From positions 141,579 to 205,578 of the forward strand of contig MEHQ01000638.1 in NCBI GenBank assembly GCA_008828725.1: DNA of 64,000 nt. Reading direction: 5' to 3'. Below are positions 11,344 through 23,916 of the stretch, in pieces (position 1 is the first letter of the stretch; each line of letters begins with the position of its first letter). The position numbers and the translations under genes were made by a program. The notes under the pieces were generated by a model. That model was not told the DNA's origin, ran no database searches, and saw nothing but the letters and a program-made list of their open reading frames with translations. This stretch comes from Saccharina japonica. Its lineage: Eukaryota > Sar > Phaeophyceae > Laminariales > Laminariaceae.

Positions 11344-14300
11344 TTTCCTTGGACTCCTGTTTCTCTGCATGTTTCACGTTGCTCCATGTCGTTACTAGCC
11401 AGTAAATGGACGAAAACGATGTCGGTGGGGAGTATCGTAAATACCACAGCTACAGCAGCAGGCGCGCTGCTCGAGTCTGGTTACCCAAGTCTTCTTTGTT
11501 GTGGTGGTTGTGTAGTGATTGCGGCTGGCGAAATCACGCAGATAGCTGTTTGTCTCTTTAAACTTGATGAATGTCAATGCATGCCTTTCTGTTGCTATCC
11601 TGGTTCGTGTTGGTCGAATTCGGGCGCGTAATGGCGTTCTTAAAACGTTGACCGTGCAGTATTTGAATGAAACTTCTGCCAGAAGCGACTGGGTTACGTC
11701 GTATGTTAATATATTGGTGAACTATGCAAATAACGCACGGGTAGATGAGTGTTTTCACCTACCCGGCTGTTCTCATGTAGACCCTCGGGTTGACCTCAGC
11801 GGGCACCCAATCGTTAAACGATCCCTCGCAAACAAGACAGCTGCTCCATTCCCGAGAAAGGCACGCGATCGTTATAAATCGGAGTTATACTTTTATACTG
11901 TGTGATACATACCTACAGTAAAAAAACTGGTTTACGAAGATGTTCCCACCGGATCAAGGCCATCTGATGCTGCCCAGTGTTTCTTATAAGGTGTCTAAAT
12001 ACTCCCTGTGGCCAATTGTTCCCCGACACCGCCAGACCGTTTTCGTTGTGTGACGGCCAGGATGGGGTGGCTGTTGCCATCTATGCAAATTCTTACGATG
12101 ACATAGATACGAGGTTTGCGTCGGCGGCGTATAGGTGACCCGAGCTCCAGTTCATACACGCCGTGTATAGCATTTCTTAGCCGTTGGACAGTTCTTGTAC
12201 CACCGTGCACGTGACCCAAATGTGCACAAAATACGTAGATCGTTATCTAAGAGTATCGTCCTACATTACTTCTGGCGGTGGCGAAATTGCATGTTGGAAC
12301 AACAGACACATCGACTGCGCACAACCGTTCGATTTTGTCCTGAGTGTCGTACACATCTCGATAGCTTAATACGTTATCCCGTAGGCACTCGAGCGCGAAT
12401 GCTTTCGATGAACACGATGAAAGCTGCACGCTCTTTTCTGTTTGAAAAAAGGGGGCGCCCGCTGCACAATGAAGCTTTCGCTCGACGTGGAGATACAGCC
12501 TTCTTGTTGCCGCTCGGTGTCGATAACACACATGGTTGATGTTGCCTTGGTTGGCGCCCGTCAGAAATATTTTAATGTTTCCGTCTAGCAACATGGACGA
12601 GGACCTTTTTTTCACGGAGTATCTGGCTGGAGTAGCATGGATTACCGAGAAGAGTCGCAACATTCACCAGAAACCCACGGTCCACATGGCGGACTGTTCG
12701 ATCTGCTTCTGTTTGTCTACCCTTTCAAGTCCATATGCGTCTGTATTTGGCAAGGAGCTTTGATACCAGCACCTGAGACGTTCTGCTGTGCTGCTGCGCT
12801 GACTGGCTGTATGGGGGAGGTTAAAAGGTTTCGCTGAGACTGCTTTTTTTATAAGTCTAGTAACCGCACCTCGTCATTTATCGTACATCGACCGGGTTTG
12901 ACGAGAGCAATCCGCGACGCAATTTGTTTCACTCTTCAGAAGTGGGGCTGCCCTCCGTCCAAATTCACCAAGAGAGAAATGTACCCCTAAAATCCAAAAA
13001 TATTGGATCAAGACACGGACTACGACGAGCAACCCGTTCTTCCTCGACAAGGCATCTCAGACCCAGCTTCTGAGAGTTCCCCCTGATCTGGAGAGACGGG
13101 CGCATGTCGTCGCAGAGAAAAAGAAGCCTCTGACCCATGAGAATGTTGTAGATGAAAACGGACGCGCCACGATTCCACCTACGTCTGGTAGAGACGAGTA
13201 GGAGCAAATTGATCTCCCAAGCGATGCATGCGTTGAACCCGAAACCGGTCAACGTTTCAACCACCTCGTGGCTCGTGGGGTGCCTGGAATTCCTGGTTTT
13301 CTTGAACTGAGATGCTGGAAAAGGTACATGCTGTGTTTTTTGCAACCCGGAGAGACACGCCTTGCCGTCAGATCGGAGGACAGTGTGCAGGCCAAAAGGG
13401 CTTAAACGACGCCGCTATTGCGTGGAGGGGAGCTCCATGTGCTTGTGTTACAGAGAAGGCCTTCGTTTTAGTCTTATCGATCAGTGGGGCGACATTCCTT
13501 TGGTGTAGATACATAACTTTTTACTGGGCTGTTCATTTTTGTTTTGTGATTCTTCCAATAACAAAACAGTAATACGATTATTCTTATATTTTCCGGTTTT
13601 CTCACATAACTATCCCCGTTGATGTTAAAACGGAGTGCACGTCTTTAAAACAATATTTTTGACTGTGAGTTATCTCCGTTCAAGGTTCTGTCTTCACTGG
13701 GCGACTGCGATATTGGGGGCAAAGGTATGATTCGTCTATACGTCCGTCGTTCTTACCAACAGCTTGAAGGAATTAGCCAATTATTTGTTTTGTTATTTTC
13801 GTTATGTGTACAGGACTCGCCCATGTCACTGTAGAATCGAAGAGGTGTTTTCACGCAAGGCACTACACACAAAGAGACAGGGGCCGTAGCCGAGGGCCGC
13901 GATTGTGACATATCGCTATGGAACACCACGCCACTCGGGTGGTTTGATATGGAATAATCTCCGTGTGGTGTTATAAGGGTACCCCCTGCCGAGGTTTAGT
14001 GTGATCTAAGGTGCTCCGCTTTGACAGCCTGCTATCGGTGACGAAGCATTCTTCCGTTCCACATAAACAAGTTTGAGTAGATTAGACTACAACAATCGAA
14101 CGGTCAAGACTAGGAGATGATGTTGCCTGGCAACCGTAACAGTTTGGTAACGCAAACGGTTAATATGGTGGAATCGTATCCGATGCGGTAATCCTGCTTA
14201 GTCACACAAGAGACGCCTGCAACACCTTGGCGACCCAGGAACGGAATATGACGGCAATCGATAGTGGAACACTGCAGAATGCCTCGTGCAAAACAATGGG

Positions 14301-17300
14301 TACCCGACACTGCAGAGGTTTGCAACCCAAGCCCCTAACGCAACCTGCCAGGTATACAATTATCGACGAAGGGCCTGTTGTGTATTCGGCTTCAAACGCC
14401 ACACTACTGGAGAGAAGGCGAAGCGTTGCGGTATCAGAACTGTAGGTTGAGCTTGGCTTTGGATCGTACATTTTGATGCGCCGACCCTGTTGTCTACGTA
14501 AAACACACACCGGCCGGTGTCCTTAGCACGCCAGGCGTACCACCCAGCAGATGTTTAGTTCTCACCCACCTGGTACAGGTGGGAAGGAACCAGCGGCTCG
14601 TGCTGTAGCAGTATTTTGTCTCCGGCGCTCTCGAAGGTGCTCCAACAAGCCACCCGCTGTTTTGTAGAAATCAATACCTCGAGTGAATGCGGAATTTTGT
14701 ACGGGGGTCGAGATTTCTGACCGATCTCACTGAGCAGACCCACGAGACTTCCCAGGGAGCGGGGAGTGACATGTGCGAAGGCACCGCCGCAAGCGCGTGG
14801 TCGTGGCTTGCTCGAGGCCGGAGGTTCACCCGGCGGCGAAAAGGGTTACACAACCAAAGGATACCACGGTCTGAAAATCATTTTCAGAAAATCACGGTAA
14901 AAATAACACTAGCAATAAACGATAGAGGTATTTCAGAGCCGAAGCAGAAACTAAACCCTAAATTGATTTGGAATGTTCTGAAACATCGATGCACAAGAGA
15001 AAAAGGTAAAATTAGCTTCGACTCTTCGTATACTGTGCTCTTGTTTGATCCGAATGGTGCAGTACATCTCATGGGAACGCACTTTTTTGTATATATTGAC
15101 TGGCTTTCTCATTACCATTTTTTGAGGCATGGGAGAGAGCGAGATTCCTCTCCTCCGCCGACTACCCTTATCGCAGTCTGCTGCAACCCCCGGAGTATCT
15201 CGAGCACTCTTTTCTACCGTGTTGCTCTGAAAACTCCAATAGCGGCGGAGTTCCTACGTAGTACGGCCTACCGTTGTCTCGGATGACCACGCCTTCCAAG
15301 GCTGTGCTACCACCCGACATCTCTGATCTAACTCAGGTGAAATACACTCACAATGGAGAATACTCCGGAACCCTGAAATGATTTGCCTCACCCCCCCCCC
15401 GCCCACTTTCGAATACGAAAAATGGAGGCTGGAGCGGCACAAAAAAGCAGCAAATTCCTGGCTTGGCAGACCAACACAGCGACTACCTCACGTCTACGCA
15501 CGTATGCGGCTGGAACCTCGCGCCTGCTTGCGCTCAACGTGAGGATGCTGACCTGCGTGTGACGCATTTATCGCAAGCAATGGCTACATGCGGGTCACTT
15601 TAACCACCCAAACCGAATCCATTTTACAATAGCGGGTCATCTGTGACACAAAAATCGATAACAACAATCGATTTTCTTTCGCGGCGTTTTGGACGGGCTG
15701 TATGTATCGGGATTTAAGCTTTTCTGGTTTGGATGCACCCCAAACAACGCCGCCACCACGAGTGCTTTACTTCAATGCCCACGGTGTTAACGACCAAATC
15801 CAGAAGAAAACGCTGAAAGCTATCAAAAGTATTCTTCAACTCAACTTAACGCTTCGGGGGTATATGATGTATCAAGCAAAGGGCGCTAGGAATATTTCAC
15901 TTTGCTGATGAAAACACCACATATACGTGCATCATACTAAACAAATAAAAACCATCCGGTCTAGTAGTGTCCACGGCGCCCAGTTCTAAGCCTGTACAGT
16001 AGGTGTTTTACTCCCACTTGCTTCCGAGGTACCTTTTGTATGGGTGCCATTGGACGCACGTTCAATTGTGCGGAAAGTACTGCCCCCACCACAACAGCAG
16101 CAACAGCGGCACGAAGAAGCAGCAATCTTCACGCACATTGGGGGTAAGGATATTGTCGCCGTTGCTGTCTTTGTTTGCCTCGTCTGTTTTGCTTGTATTT
16201 GTGCCCATTCTTACGTACTCGTAGTCAAGTGGTACCTCCAGTACGTGCCAAATGCCATCACCGCGCCCAATGTGTTGACTCTGGTGATTATAAACTGCAA
16301 TGTCAACATCTTTTCTTTTGGGTCGTTCGAAGGGCAGATTCCTCCCCTCGGCCATATGTCTGTATTACAGTCTGCCAAATGTACCGCCTATCTCTTCCCA
16401 CTAGAATATTGGCCGGGCTATTAAGTACTGTAGTGGGGCCGACAGCTGTTTCGGGAGGTAAGTCTCCGAATTGTACGGTACTAACCGATTCCTCCAACAC
16501 CGAGATAATAGGAGACTACTGTTTACGGTACCCTTAGACATGTCCTAACCTAAACTGTCGTACCCCTCCAGCTGTTTACCACCACGATGCGAGGTAAAGG
16601 GGAGCTCGGTCGGAACACCAGGAAGGCACGGCACCAATTCCAACACAAGAACAACAGCGCCGCTGTTCGCCAGAAATGATGACCTTATCCTACAAGTCTT
16701 GTTCTAGTCAGCAACCGCACAGTACCAGAATGTTCCTGATCACCCTTATCGCCCTAATACCGCACCGCTGCTTAATCAGGCTTGTCGCCGTTGCGCGTTT
16801 CCCATCTATATCCCGTTGACGTACAACGCAGCATCACCCGGGATGGGTCAATGCCCGGTATGCACAACCCCCGAATGAAAGGCGAGCAATATGTCCGATC
16901 GCGTCACCAAGTACTATCTTAGACATAAACACAGCCACAAATGTTCTTCTCCGGCCCCGACGACACCACGCAGGCTTCCATTTCCTCAAAGATAAGCATA
17001 ATGAACTACACCAGTAGGCGGGCCCGGCAAGGCCTTCGTTCCACTACGTGAGCTTGTCCAATACGTCCTTGCGCACACTGAATCACGGTGCCCGTGACCG
17101 GTAGGTCCACCGCTACGCGCCATCGATATATATGTTGCACGACCACGTACTTACCGGAAATTATGATCGCCAGGTTCTCGGTCGACATGAAACACACAAG
17201 AAGAGCCCGATCAACGCCCAGGTTTTGCAACGTTCTGAATCACTCAACTCCAAGACAAAAAAAATCAACTCTGAACAAGCCGTCAACAGTCGAAAGGTTC

Positions 17301-18519
17301 TCCATAATCGGCGACTAGACGCTTAGGTGCACCTAGCCGAGCTTGCAACTGAACGACCGTCATACTGGAAGTCACGATGTAGATACAGGGACCCGTTCCC
17401 TCATATCAAGGCGCATATCCCGACGATGGCTCCGTAGGCGACCAACTGAGTCCGCGTCGCCTATCCAAGCCTATAAGGCGAGGCCTTGTATATAGGTGGG
17501 TGGGCGGCAGAAACATGGCACACACATTGCTGTCTCGGCTGACGAACCCAGCGACCACATGGCATCTTCTCACGCATGAAGCAGGAAGGTCGTAATATCT
17601 TGCTTGTGATGTGGGGATGCTGACCTGCACGTAATGCCTTTCTCGAACGTAATAGCTGCATGTGATTCCGCCTGATTCCCAAAACGAATCATATTCTGTC
17701 CCAGTTCTTGATACAACAAGCACCATTCCCTGTAACATTAAACCCTATTTTGATTTGATGTTACTTCGGTAGCGAAGACCGCTACTTCGCCTACATGAAA
17801 AACTACCCTTTTGCTACCATATCACTAACCGACTCCGCATTGCCGCTATATTGTGGGGGTAAAGCAACAACAATCACCAGACAAACACGCAAAGCGCGAG
17901 AGGAGTTGAAAACCTCTGAAACAAGTTTGAATCTTAATAGAAACAGTATGTTGGCATAGCCGCTTGTCCATGGAACTACCGAACATATAACGTATGACGC
18001 CGGAGTAGTTATCGCCACCTCATACTTCCCCACCTAAGGAACAATCAGCCCTTGGCGGCACGGGTTCGACAGTTAATGGCGGGGAGCAGGATTCCACGGA
18101 CAAAGCTGGTGTTGACTTTTTTTAAATCTAGCCGTAGGGCGGTCGCATGAACGACACACGAAGATATAGCAACGCCTTCGTGGTTCCCGCAGAAATATCA
18201 TCATGCGCTGAAACAGCTACTGTAGGTCAATAAGACGTTTTTCTAAAACATTGGGCATATTTTCGGGCCATTCCCAGTTTATGCGTTTCACTGAAATTCA
18301 GTCAGGATATGAGTGGAACCGATTGAAACTCGGCAGTAAATACGCCAATTCACAAAACAAGCTTACAATACGCCAATTGATCCTTAATGAGGCTGTCGTA
18401 AATGTTTTACACGTAGAGCGGAGATTATTCGTCGCCACTCTCCCCTTCCACCCGAACTGGGAATGGACCGACGTAAGAGATATTGAGACATGCGCAAGAT
18501 GAAAAGGTCGTATACGGTA
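11344..18519. other. Long stretch without a supportable gene
   Basis: Many short frames exist but none carries a recognised motif. The most protein-like are the minus-strand frame 12247-12663 (138 aa, ATG at 12663) and a plus-strand piece near 13005-13200 (LERRAHVVAEKKKPLTHENV), broken by stops on both sides. They could be decayed exons. A poly-C run lies at ~15392-15402. No RNA gene or complete transposon was recognised. Confidence 0.45.
13320..13405 (+). repeat. Short dispersed repeat F, copy 1
   Basis: The segment with acgccttgccgtcagatcgg and gacagtgtgcaggcc matches the reverse complement of ~44335-44420 over roughly 85 bp, and both copies continue with gacgccg/gacgcca. The function is unknown. 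Confidence 0.6.
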
Positions 18520-19110
18520 AATAACGTGCCAGAGAAGAGGTTGCTAGCTATACTTCATACAGCCGTATGGGAGAGAGTAACCAAAGGCCGAGCTGGGATG
18601 AGGTGGAATAGCGTGGTCGGGAAAGTATGAAAATATATAGGGAACTACAAAGAAATGGTGGTTATTCACGATTGTGGTTGTTATATTACATAAGTAATGG
18701 AAAGGTTAAAACAAACTAAAGCCTATCTAGAGCTGAGAAATAAGGTGGAAGGGAAGTAACACTTTAAAGTATACGGGGGGGTTAAAAGAGGGATAGGAAT
18801 GATTGTGTTTTTGCACGACCCAATGGATATAACGAAAACGATACAACGCGATTTCGTGTAGGGGGCCTGGACCTGCCAGAAAGAAGAAGGAGGAATACTA
18901 CGAGCCGGGAGGAGGAGGAAGTAGATGTACAATTATTCGCCTGTGTCTAGGCAAAAGAGAGAATAGTGCACATAGTGGGTAAATGTGGCATGTACAGAGC
19001 GGAACGGGATCTGTTAGAAGAGGAACTGGGGAACTGACGATTGTGACATGGAGAAGTCTGGTACACTAGATAGTAACGAGATAACGATCGCTATCTTAGC
19101 AGGTATATGT
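18520..19110 (+). other. Purine-rich (G+A) strand-asymmetric tract, no gene
   Basis: For about 590 bp the plus strand is strongly enriched in G and A (gggagagagtaacc, ggtggaagggaagtaac, agaaagaagaaggagg, gggaggaggaggaag), unlike the mixed composition on both sides. No coding frame is convincing. Confidence 0.5.
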
Positions 19111-19363
19111 TGGACATTGGCGGCGACATTGTAAGGGCATAAGATTAGCGAAATATATATTTATTTGTAATATGTGGAACCAACCTATTGGGCGCCCAAA
19201 TGTTGGAGAGACTTTTATTCGGAGTGGGGACGGCGCTCGGTCCCGGAATCGGTGCCTTGTCAGTGGTCAAATGTCAAAGGGAAGCAAACATAGCAAGGTC
19301 AGGTTCTGTAGAGTACCTACAGAACCATACCCGGGGTATTTACCCGGGAAATACCCTACAGAG

Positions 19364-19665
19364 AACTTCTGTGAGTTCTGTATGGGTTTTATACCCGTAC
19401 CCGGAACTTCTGTAAGTTCTGTACGACCTTCATACCCTACAGCCCTACAGAGAACTTCTGTAAGTTCTGTACTCCCCGTTTCACAATACCCGGGGTACCG
19501 GTACAACGTGTTTGTACCTGCCCGGAACTTCTGTGAGTTCTGTACGCCCGTGCCACAATACCCGGAACTTCCGTGAGTTCTGTAAGGGTTATATACCCTA
19601 ACCCGGAACTTCTGTAAGTTCTGTAAGACGTCCATACCCGTACCCGGAACTTCTGTAAGTTCTGT
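19364..19665. repeat. Satellite array 1 of GGAACTTCTGTRAGTTCTGT, 7 units
   Basis: Units start near 19365, 19403, 19451, 19525, 19564, 19603 and 19646. Each contains GAACTT-CTGT-RAGTTC, a 6-bp stem with a 4-base loop. Spacers (tacgcccgtgccacaatacc type) are more variable than the core. Unit spacing is not a multiple of three, so this is not a peptide repeat. Confidence 0.9.
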
Positions 19666-20317
19666 AACACTTTGGGCACAATACCCCGGGTAAGGGTATT
19701 CCCTCGGCGCAATACCCTGTGTGCCGGTACAGATTAGGGTATCGTTGAGGATGTCAGCAGACGGTAAGTCGAGGGAAAATGGGCATCGATCAAGGGTGTG
19801 GATTCGAGTGTTCCACACTAAAACCTAGTATTTTCGCGGCAGTCAAGGATAAAAAATGAAAAATTGCCGTCAGTCAAGGGGTGAAAGTGCCGTCTCCTGA
19901 CATCTTTTGAGGAGTGATGTTATGCATTCTGACGTCATGTCTCATCAGTGAAACACACCGAAAACGAAATTACGAAATTAAAAGTACATTGTACAACCCA
20001 CCTCGCTCACAACCACACATGAACCGAGCACATAAGTACGTGGATTTTTATTTGGGTGGTAAATCTATGACCGCGGAAGTCATTCCCATGAAGTTGGAAC
20101 GGTCCTTACCGTGAAAATCGTGAAAGACTGCTACAACAGAAATTAGCTACAATGGTACATGCATGGTATATGCGCGTTAGTACCGGTATAGTGTGTCATG
20201 TTTGAAGTACACCAATCGCAGTATTTGGAAATGCATTTTATGTATATTTTTTGAGGAGTACATTTGCAGTTTTTCGCCCCCTTGAGGTGGGTATTTGCGT
20301 ATTTACCACGGTATCAC

Positions 20318-20966
20318 CGGAACTTCTGTAAGTTCTGTACGGCCGTGCCTCAATTAGAACTTCTGTGAGTTCTGTACGCCCGGGCCATAATCGGAACTTC
20401 TGTGAGTTCTGTACGACAGGGCCACAATCGGAGCTTCTGTGAGTTCTGTACGCCCGTTCCACAATAAATACCCGGAACTTCTGTAAGTTCTGTACGCCCG
20501 TTCCACAATAAATACCCGGAACTTCTGTAAGTTCTGTACGACCGTGTCACAATACCCGGAATTTCTGTAAGTTATGTGCGACCTTCATACCCGTACCCGG
20601 AACTTCTGTAAGTTATGTGCGACCGAGCCACAATACCCGGGGTACCGGTACAACGTGTTTATACCCCCCCTGGAACTTCTGTGAGTTCTGTACGCCCGTG
20701 CCACAATACCCGGAACTTCAGTGAGTTCTGTAAGGGTTTTATACCCTAACCCGGAACTTCTGTAAGTGCTGTACGACCTTCATACCCTACAGAGAACTTC
20801 TGAAAGTTCTGTACTCCCCGTTGCACAATACCCGGGGTACCGGTACAACGTGTTTGTACCTGCCCGGAACTTCTGTGAGCTCTGTATGCCCGGGCCACAA
20901 TACCCGAAACGTCTGTGAGTTCTGTAAGGGTTTTATACCCTAACCCGGAACTTCTGTAAGTTCTGT
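20318..20966. repeat. Satellite array 2 of the same stem-loop core, 15 units
   Basis: Fifteen further copies of the core lie between 20318 and 20966. A higher-order block with ggtaccggtacaacgtgttt followed by three cores appears at ~19498, ~20641 and ~20837, showing that groups of units were copied together. Confidence 0.9.
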
Positions 20967-21019
20967 AAGACACCCATACCCTGGCCCTAAATCCACAAAC
21001 CCTACAGAACCTGACCTTG

Positions 21020-21445
21020 AAAAATAGCATGAATGAGTAGTTTCATCTTGGTTATTCCGATATCATTCACATTTCGATAACATATGGAACATACGTGATT
21101 TCACCGGAAAAACGAAACGAAATGAAAAATGTAGTACTCGTACTGTCGACGTGTGTACCTGTAGTAAATTTTAACTTACCTTACTCCGTTGTGTTAAGTT
21201 GTGCGATGTGCAGCATAATGAGCCATAACGTCGATCGCTCATAAGCATACCCACAGATAAGAAGAAATACAAGGGAAACCATAATACATAGGCCGAGAAG
21301 GGTGAATTGTTAGTGTCATGTCACAGTGTTTTTGTGGAGCGCTTTTGCGAGAAATCGGTTCGCGGCAGTCGTGTGTTGGTGGGAGCGAAGTCACCAACCC
21401 TAACCCACAGCCTGGACGAGTTTTCCTGTTGTTGTTGTTCTCACC
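21020..21445. other. No supportable gene
   Basis: A/T-rich sequence with a short GTTGTTGTTGTT run at ~21429-21440. No coding or RNA signal seen. Confidence 0.6.
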
Positions 21446-22069
21446 TTAACTCATCGCAATAGTACAAGTCTGTCTGTGGTCACTTGGGTCATAGGAAAAA
21501 ATCACAAATTCCAGTATTTCTGGAGTCCTGTGCTTTGTCAGGTTGGCGTGTTGCCAATACACTTGTGTGTCGTGGGTCGTGGAGTTGTATAATCGGATCC
21601 GCGGGGGGGAAAGCACCTCTGTCGTACTGCCACACCCCAGGTGTTGATGTGATTCGAGCGACATGGTATTAGGAAAGGTGAAAAGTTTCGGCAGGCAAAC
21701 CAAAGGGAAGTCAATTATAATTGCCACACTTAGCACGTTCAGCGAGAGGTACTGCCGATCTGTCAATAAGTTAGGTTGAAGAAGAACCTCGAAGTCCGAG
21801 AACCGCTTGAGTCTTTCGATGCTGTCAGAAAGCTTGAAATCCATCGGGCGCGCTTGCTGCCCCATGAAGAAACGAAGAGGCGGGCTTACCCCGGGGGCTG
21901 AACATTGCCGTTGCAAGTCGGCGACGAACAGGGCGCGGCCGGCCGTGACGTAGTGGACGATGTTGTCGGCGACTTTCGATTTGAGGCGGCGAATGCCACC
22001 AATCGGATGCTCGTAAGTAGTCCTCTGCAATGCGAAGGGAATGATTTGGCGAGGAGGGGCGGACGTCAT
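21446..22069 (-). CDS. Hypothetical protein, 207 aa (weak)
   Basis: This is an open frame from ATG at 22069 to TAA at 21446. It remains open upstream through a CA-repeat region, so that extension is probably not coding. The sequence is protein-like, with stretches such as IRRLKSKVADNIVHYV and LSDSIERLKRFSDFEVLLQP, but I recognise no domain. A possible 5' splice site, GGGGTAAGC, lies on the minus strand at about 21885-21893 after QRQCSAPG, so the real gene may be spliced here and the rest be intron. It lies upstream of, but not within, the copia element. It could be a decayed gene or a chance frame. Confidence 0.35.
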   Translation of the reverse strand: MTSAPPRQIIPFALQRTTYEHPIGGIRRLKSKVADNIVHYVTAGRALFVADLQRQCSAPGVSPPLRFFMGQQARPMDFKLSDSIERLKRFSDFEVLLQPNLLTDRQYLSLNVLSVAIIIDFPLVCLPKLFTFPNTMSLESHQHLGCGSTTEVLSPPRIRLYNSTTHDTQVYWQHANLTKHRTPEILEFVIFSYDPSDHRQTCTIAMS

Positions 22070-22778
22070 GAAGAGGAAGGGTGTACGGATGTGTGTATGG
22101 GTCACCGTGTACAACAACGAAGGGGGGACTGCTGCTGAAACACACGGACACACCTCATAGTACGCACATATCTCCAGGCAAACACACGCGACGCACGTAA
22201 CCCTGACATATGACCGCTGAAGGAAGGTGAGTTTGGTATACGTTTGCCAAGGAGAGGGCACACGACCATGACACGCTCCAACACACATGTACACACAAAA
22301 CTTACACGCACACACACATCACTACTGCCGGATATGCATGACTGCTCTCCACGAGACGTGGACGGAGACAGGACCTAGTGCTAGTGATATCTGCGCAGTG
22401 TATGGACAGTGTTAGTGGTGCACACACCTGTCCCTAGAACCGGCAGTGTCCGTTGAGCAGAGAGTGCCAGCCGCAGTTGCCACCCCCTCTGCACGATACA
22501 GTTGAAATATTCCGGAGCTATCGGACGAGGCTGCTTTGGCAGTAAAATTACTGAATGGCGTGCAATTGTCCTCGCAACGTTGCAGGATGCAGTAAAGCCC
22601 CAAAACGAAGACGCTGGGTGAGCCGTGTGAACGTGTGATGGAAGAGGTGGTCTCACCGGTCATCGAGGTACCACTCTGGAGGGACGCTCTGCGTCATGCA
22701 GGGTAGATATACCGACTCGGCACCAGAAGGTGGTACACCGGAAGCTTTGAACACGGCGAACAACACGCAGCCGAAGAC
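22070..22778. other. No supportable gene; CA-rich microsatellite sequence
   Basis: cacacac clusters occur at ~22140-22200 and ~22280-22320. The remainder is unassigned. Confidence 0.5.
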
Positions 22779-23330
22779 CAACAGACGTCTAGTACGAGAA
22801 ACCACACGAAGGGTCATAGCAGTTACCCATAGCAGTCGCAAGAGGGGAGCAGCGACAGCAGCGAGGCGGCAGCTGTAGGAGAAGGCGAAGGCAACTGCTC
22901 TAGATGTATACACTCGCCGCCGCCGGATACACACACGACAGATAACGGGCAGGATAAAATCGAAGGTCGCAAAGAAGGGAGTAGTTATACGCAACAGAAC
23001 ACGCACCAGACGGAGGTGTGCCCAACTTGAGACAGAGGAAGTGGGTGTGCGGTGTCGGCGGTGCGAGTGGATGTATGTGCCTTGGGCGAAAGGATGAATG
23101 TTGCCGAACAGCGTTTGTTGATATCGGTGTTTGAAATTTGTGTTTATCTCCTAGTAGGCGCCGTTTTTCAGAAGGGAAATTCTTTCCGTAGCCCAGGGCA
23201 CAACTAAGTGAAATATTTGTCTGTAAAACATGCTCCAGAGACCAGCAGAGGTCTAGCACGAGGAAACATACGAAGGTTCATCGCGCACACCCACAGAAGT
23301 CGTAAGACATGAGCAGCGGCAGCAGCGAGT
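22779..23330 (+). repeat. Dispersed repeat R left of the copia element (two sub-copies)
   Basis: A ~85-bp module (cag..gtctagcacgagaaac, gaaggttcatagc, cacagaagtcgtaag) occurs at 22779-22870 and 23244-23329 here, and again at ~30375-30450 to the right of the element. The sequence before the second sub-copy (gcccagggcacaactaag, gtgaaatatttgtc, aacatgctccag) also recurs at ~30325-30375 in the same orientation. Confidence 0.75.
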
Positions 23331-23642
23331 GAGAACGCAGAAGTCCAGATGACGGCACCTCCTAGAGACAACCAGGAAAGCTAAGAGCCGAGGCTATCCA
23401 GAGAGATCCATCCTAGAGACGACCAGGAAAGCTAAGAACCGAGACTGTCCAGAAATTCACATGGAAGAGAAATGGATACGATCCTACGAGTATAGAAGGC
23501 TACGATCCTACGAGTAGAGAAGGCTACAGCAGTAATTCCTCTGCATACATATGCGTTACTCACGAACCGAAACATACGATGTACAAGAGCAGTACTACTG
23601 AACATTGACTCATATTGGTTATGTGCTAATATTTCCATAACA
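23331..23642 (-). repeat. 3' LTR of the copia element
   Basis: Matches 29847-30158 throughout. It holds an internal duplication of a ~60-bp module (cctagagac.accaggaaagc) and a ~26-bp duplication (gatcctacgagtagagaagg). The minus-strand LTR starts with TG directly after the polypurine tract. Confidence 0.93.
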
Positions 23643-23653
23643 CTCCCCCTCAA
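23643..23653 (-). promoter_or_regulatory. Polypurine tract (plus-strand priming site of the retroelement)
   Basis: Minus strand TTGAGGGGGAG directly abuts the TG that starts the 3' LTR. This is the expected position and composition of an LTR-retrotransposon polypurine tract. Confidence 0.88.
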
Positions 23654-23916
23654 TGAAAGTTGCTCTGAATTGTAGCAAACTTGTGATTACAAAGATACAT
23701 GCGAATTAATTTCAATCCATTTCGTTCTAGTATTTGAATTTGTGTACGTGCTACAGACATTCATGCCCTTGCAAAGAATTCGTGCTATTGTTTATTGTCC
23801 AAACCGACCAATCCTACATGGCTCGGTCAACCAGAAATGCTGCGAGGCCTAATGTCGATACCGAAGCTGATTTACACAAACAACAGAGATTCACAACACA
23901 CAAACATACAACACGT

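Larger units (their letters stand above)
19294..21019. mobile_element. TIR-bounded element filled with stem-loop satellite units (non-autonomous)
   Basis: The segment is bounded by a perfect 18-bp inverted repeat, caaggtcaggttctgtag at 19294-19311 and its complement at 21002-21019. The left TIR is followed at once by its own inverted 10-bp copy (19302-19311 against 19317-19326), giving an extra hairpin at that end only. Inside are two arrays of a ~20-bp core repeated every ~39-43 bp, separated by ~640 bp of unique sequence. No transposase was found, and no clear target duplication lies directly outside the TIRs. A non-autonomous DNA element that amplified an internal satellite is the best reading. 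Continuous minus-strand frames here merely reflect repetition. Confidence 0.7.

Noticed and set aside
12965-13345. Protein-like frames around 12.9-13.35 kb on both strands
   Set aside because: Each is broken by stops or frame changes within ~70 codons and no motif or splice site supports a gene.
19267-19818. Minus-strand frame reading as repeated TELTEVPGTG/QNSQKF peptides
   Set aside because: It is the translation of the stem-loop satellite. Unit spacing varies (39-48 bp, up to 74) and breaks phase, and all frames look equally repetitive.
19294-21019. CRISPR array
   Set aside because: Repeat spacing is irregular, spacers are related to each other, there are no cas genes, and the setting is eukaryotic.
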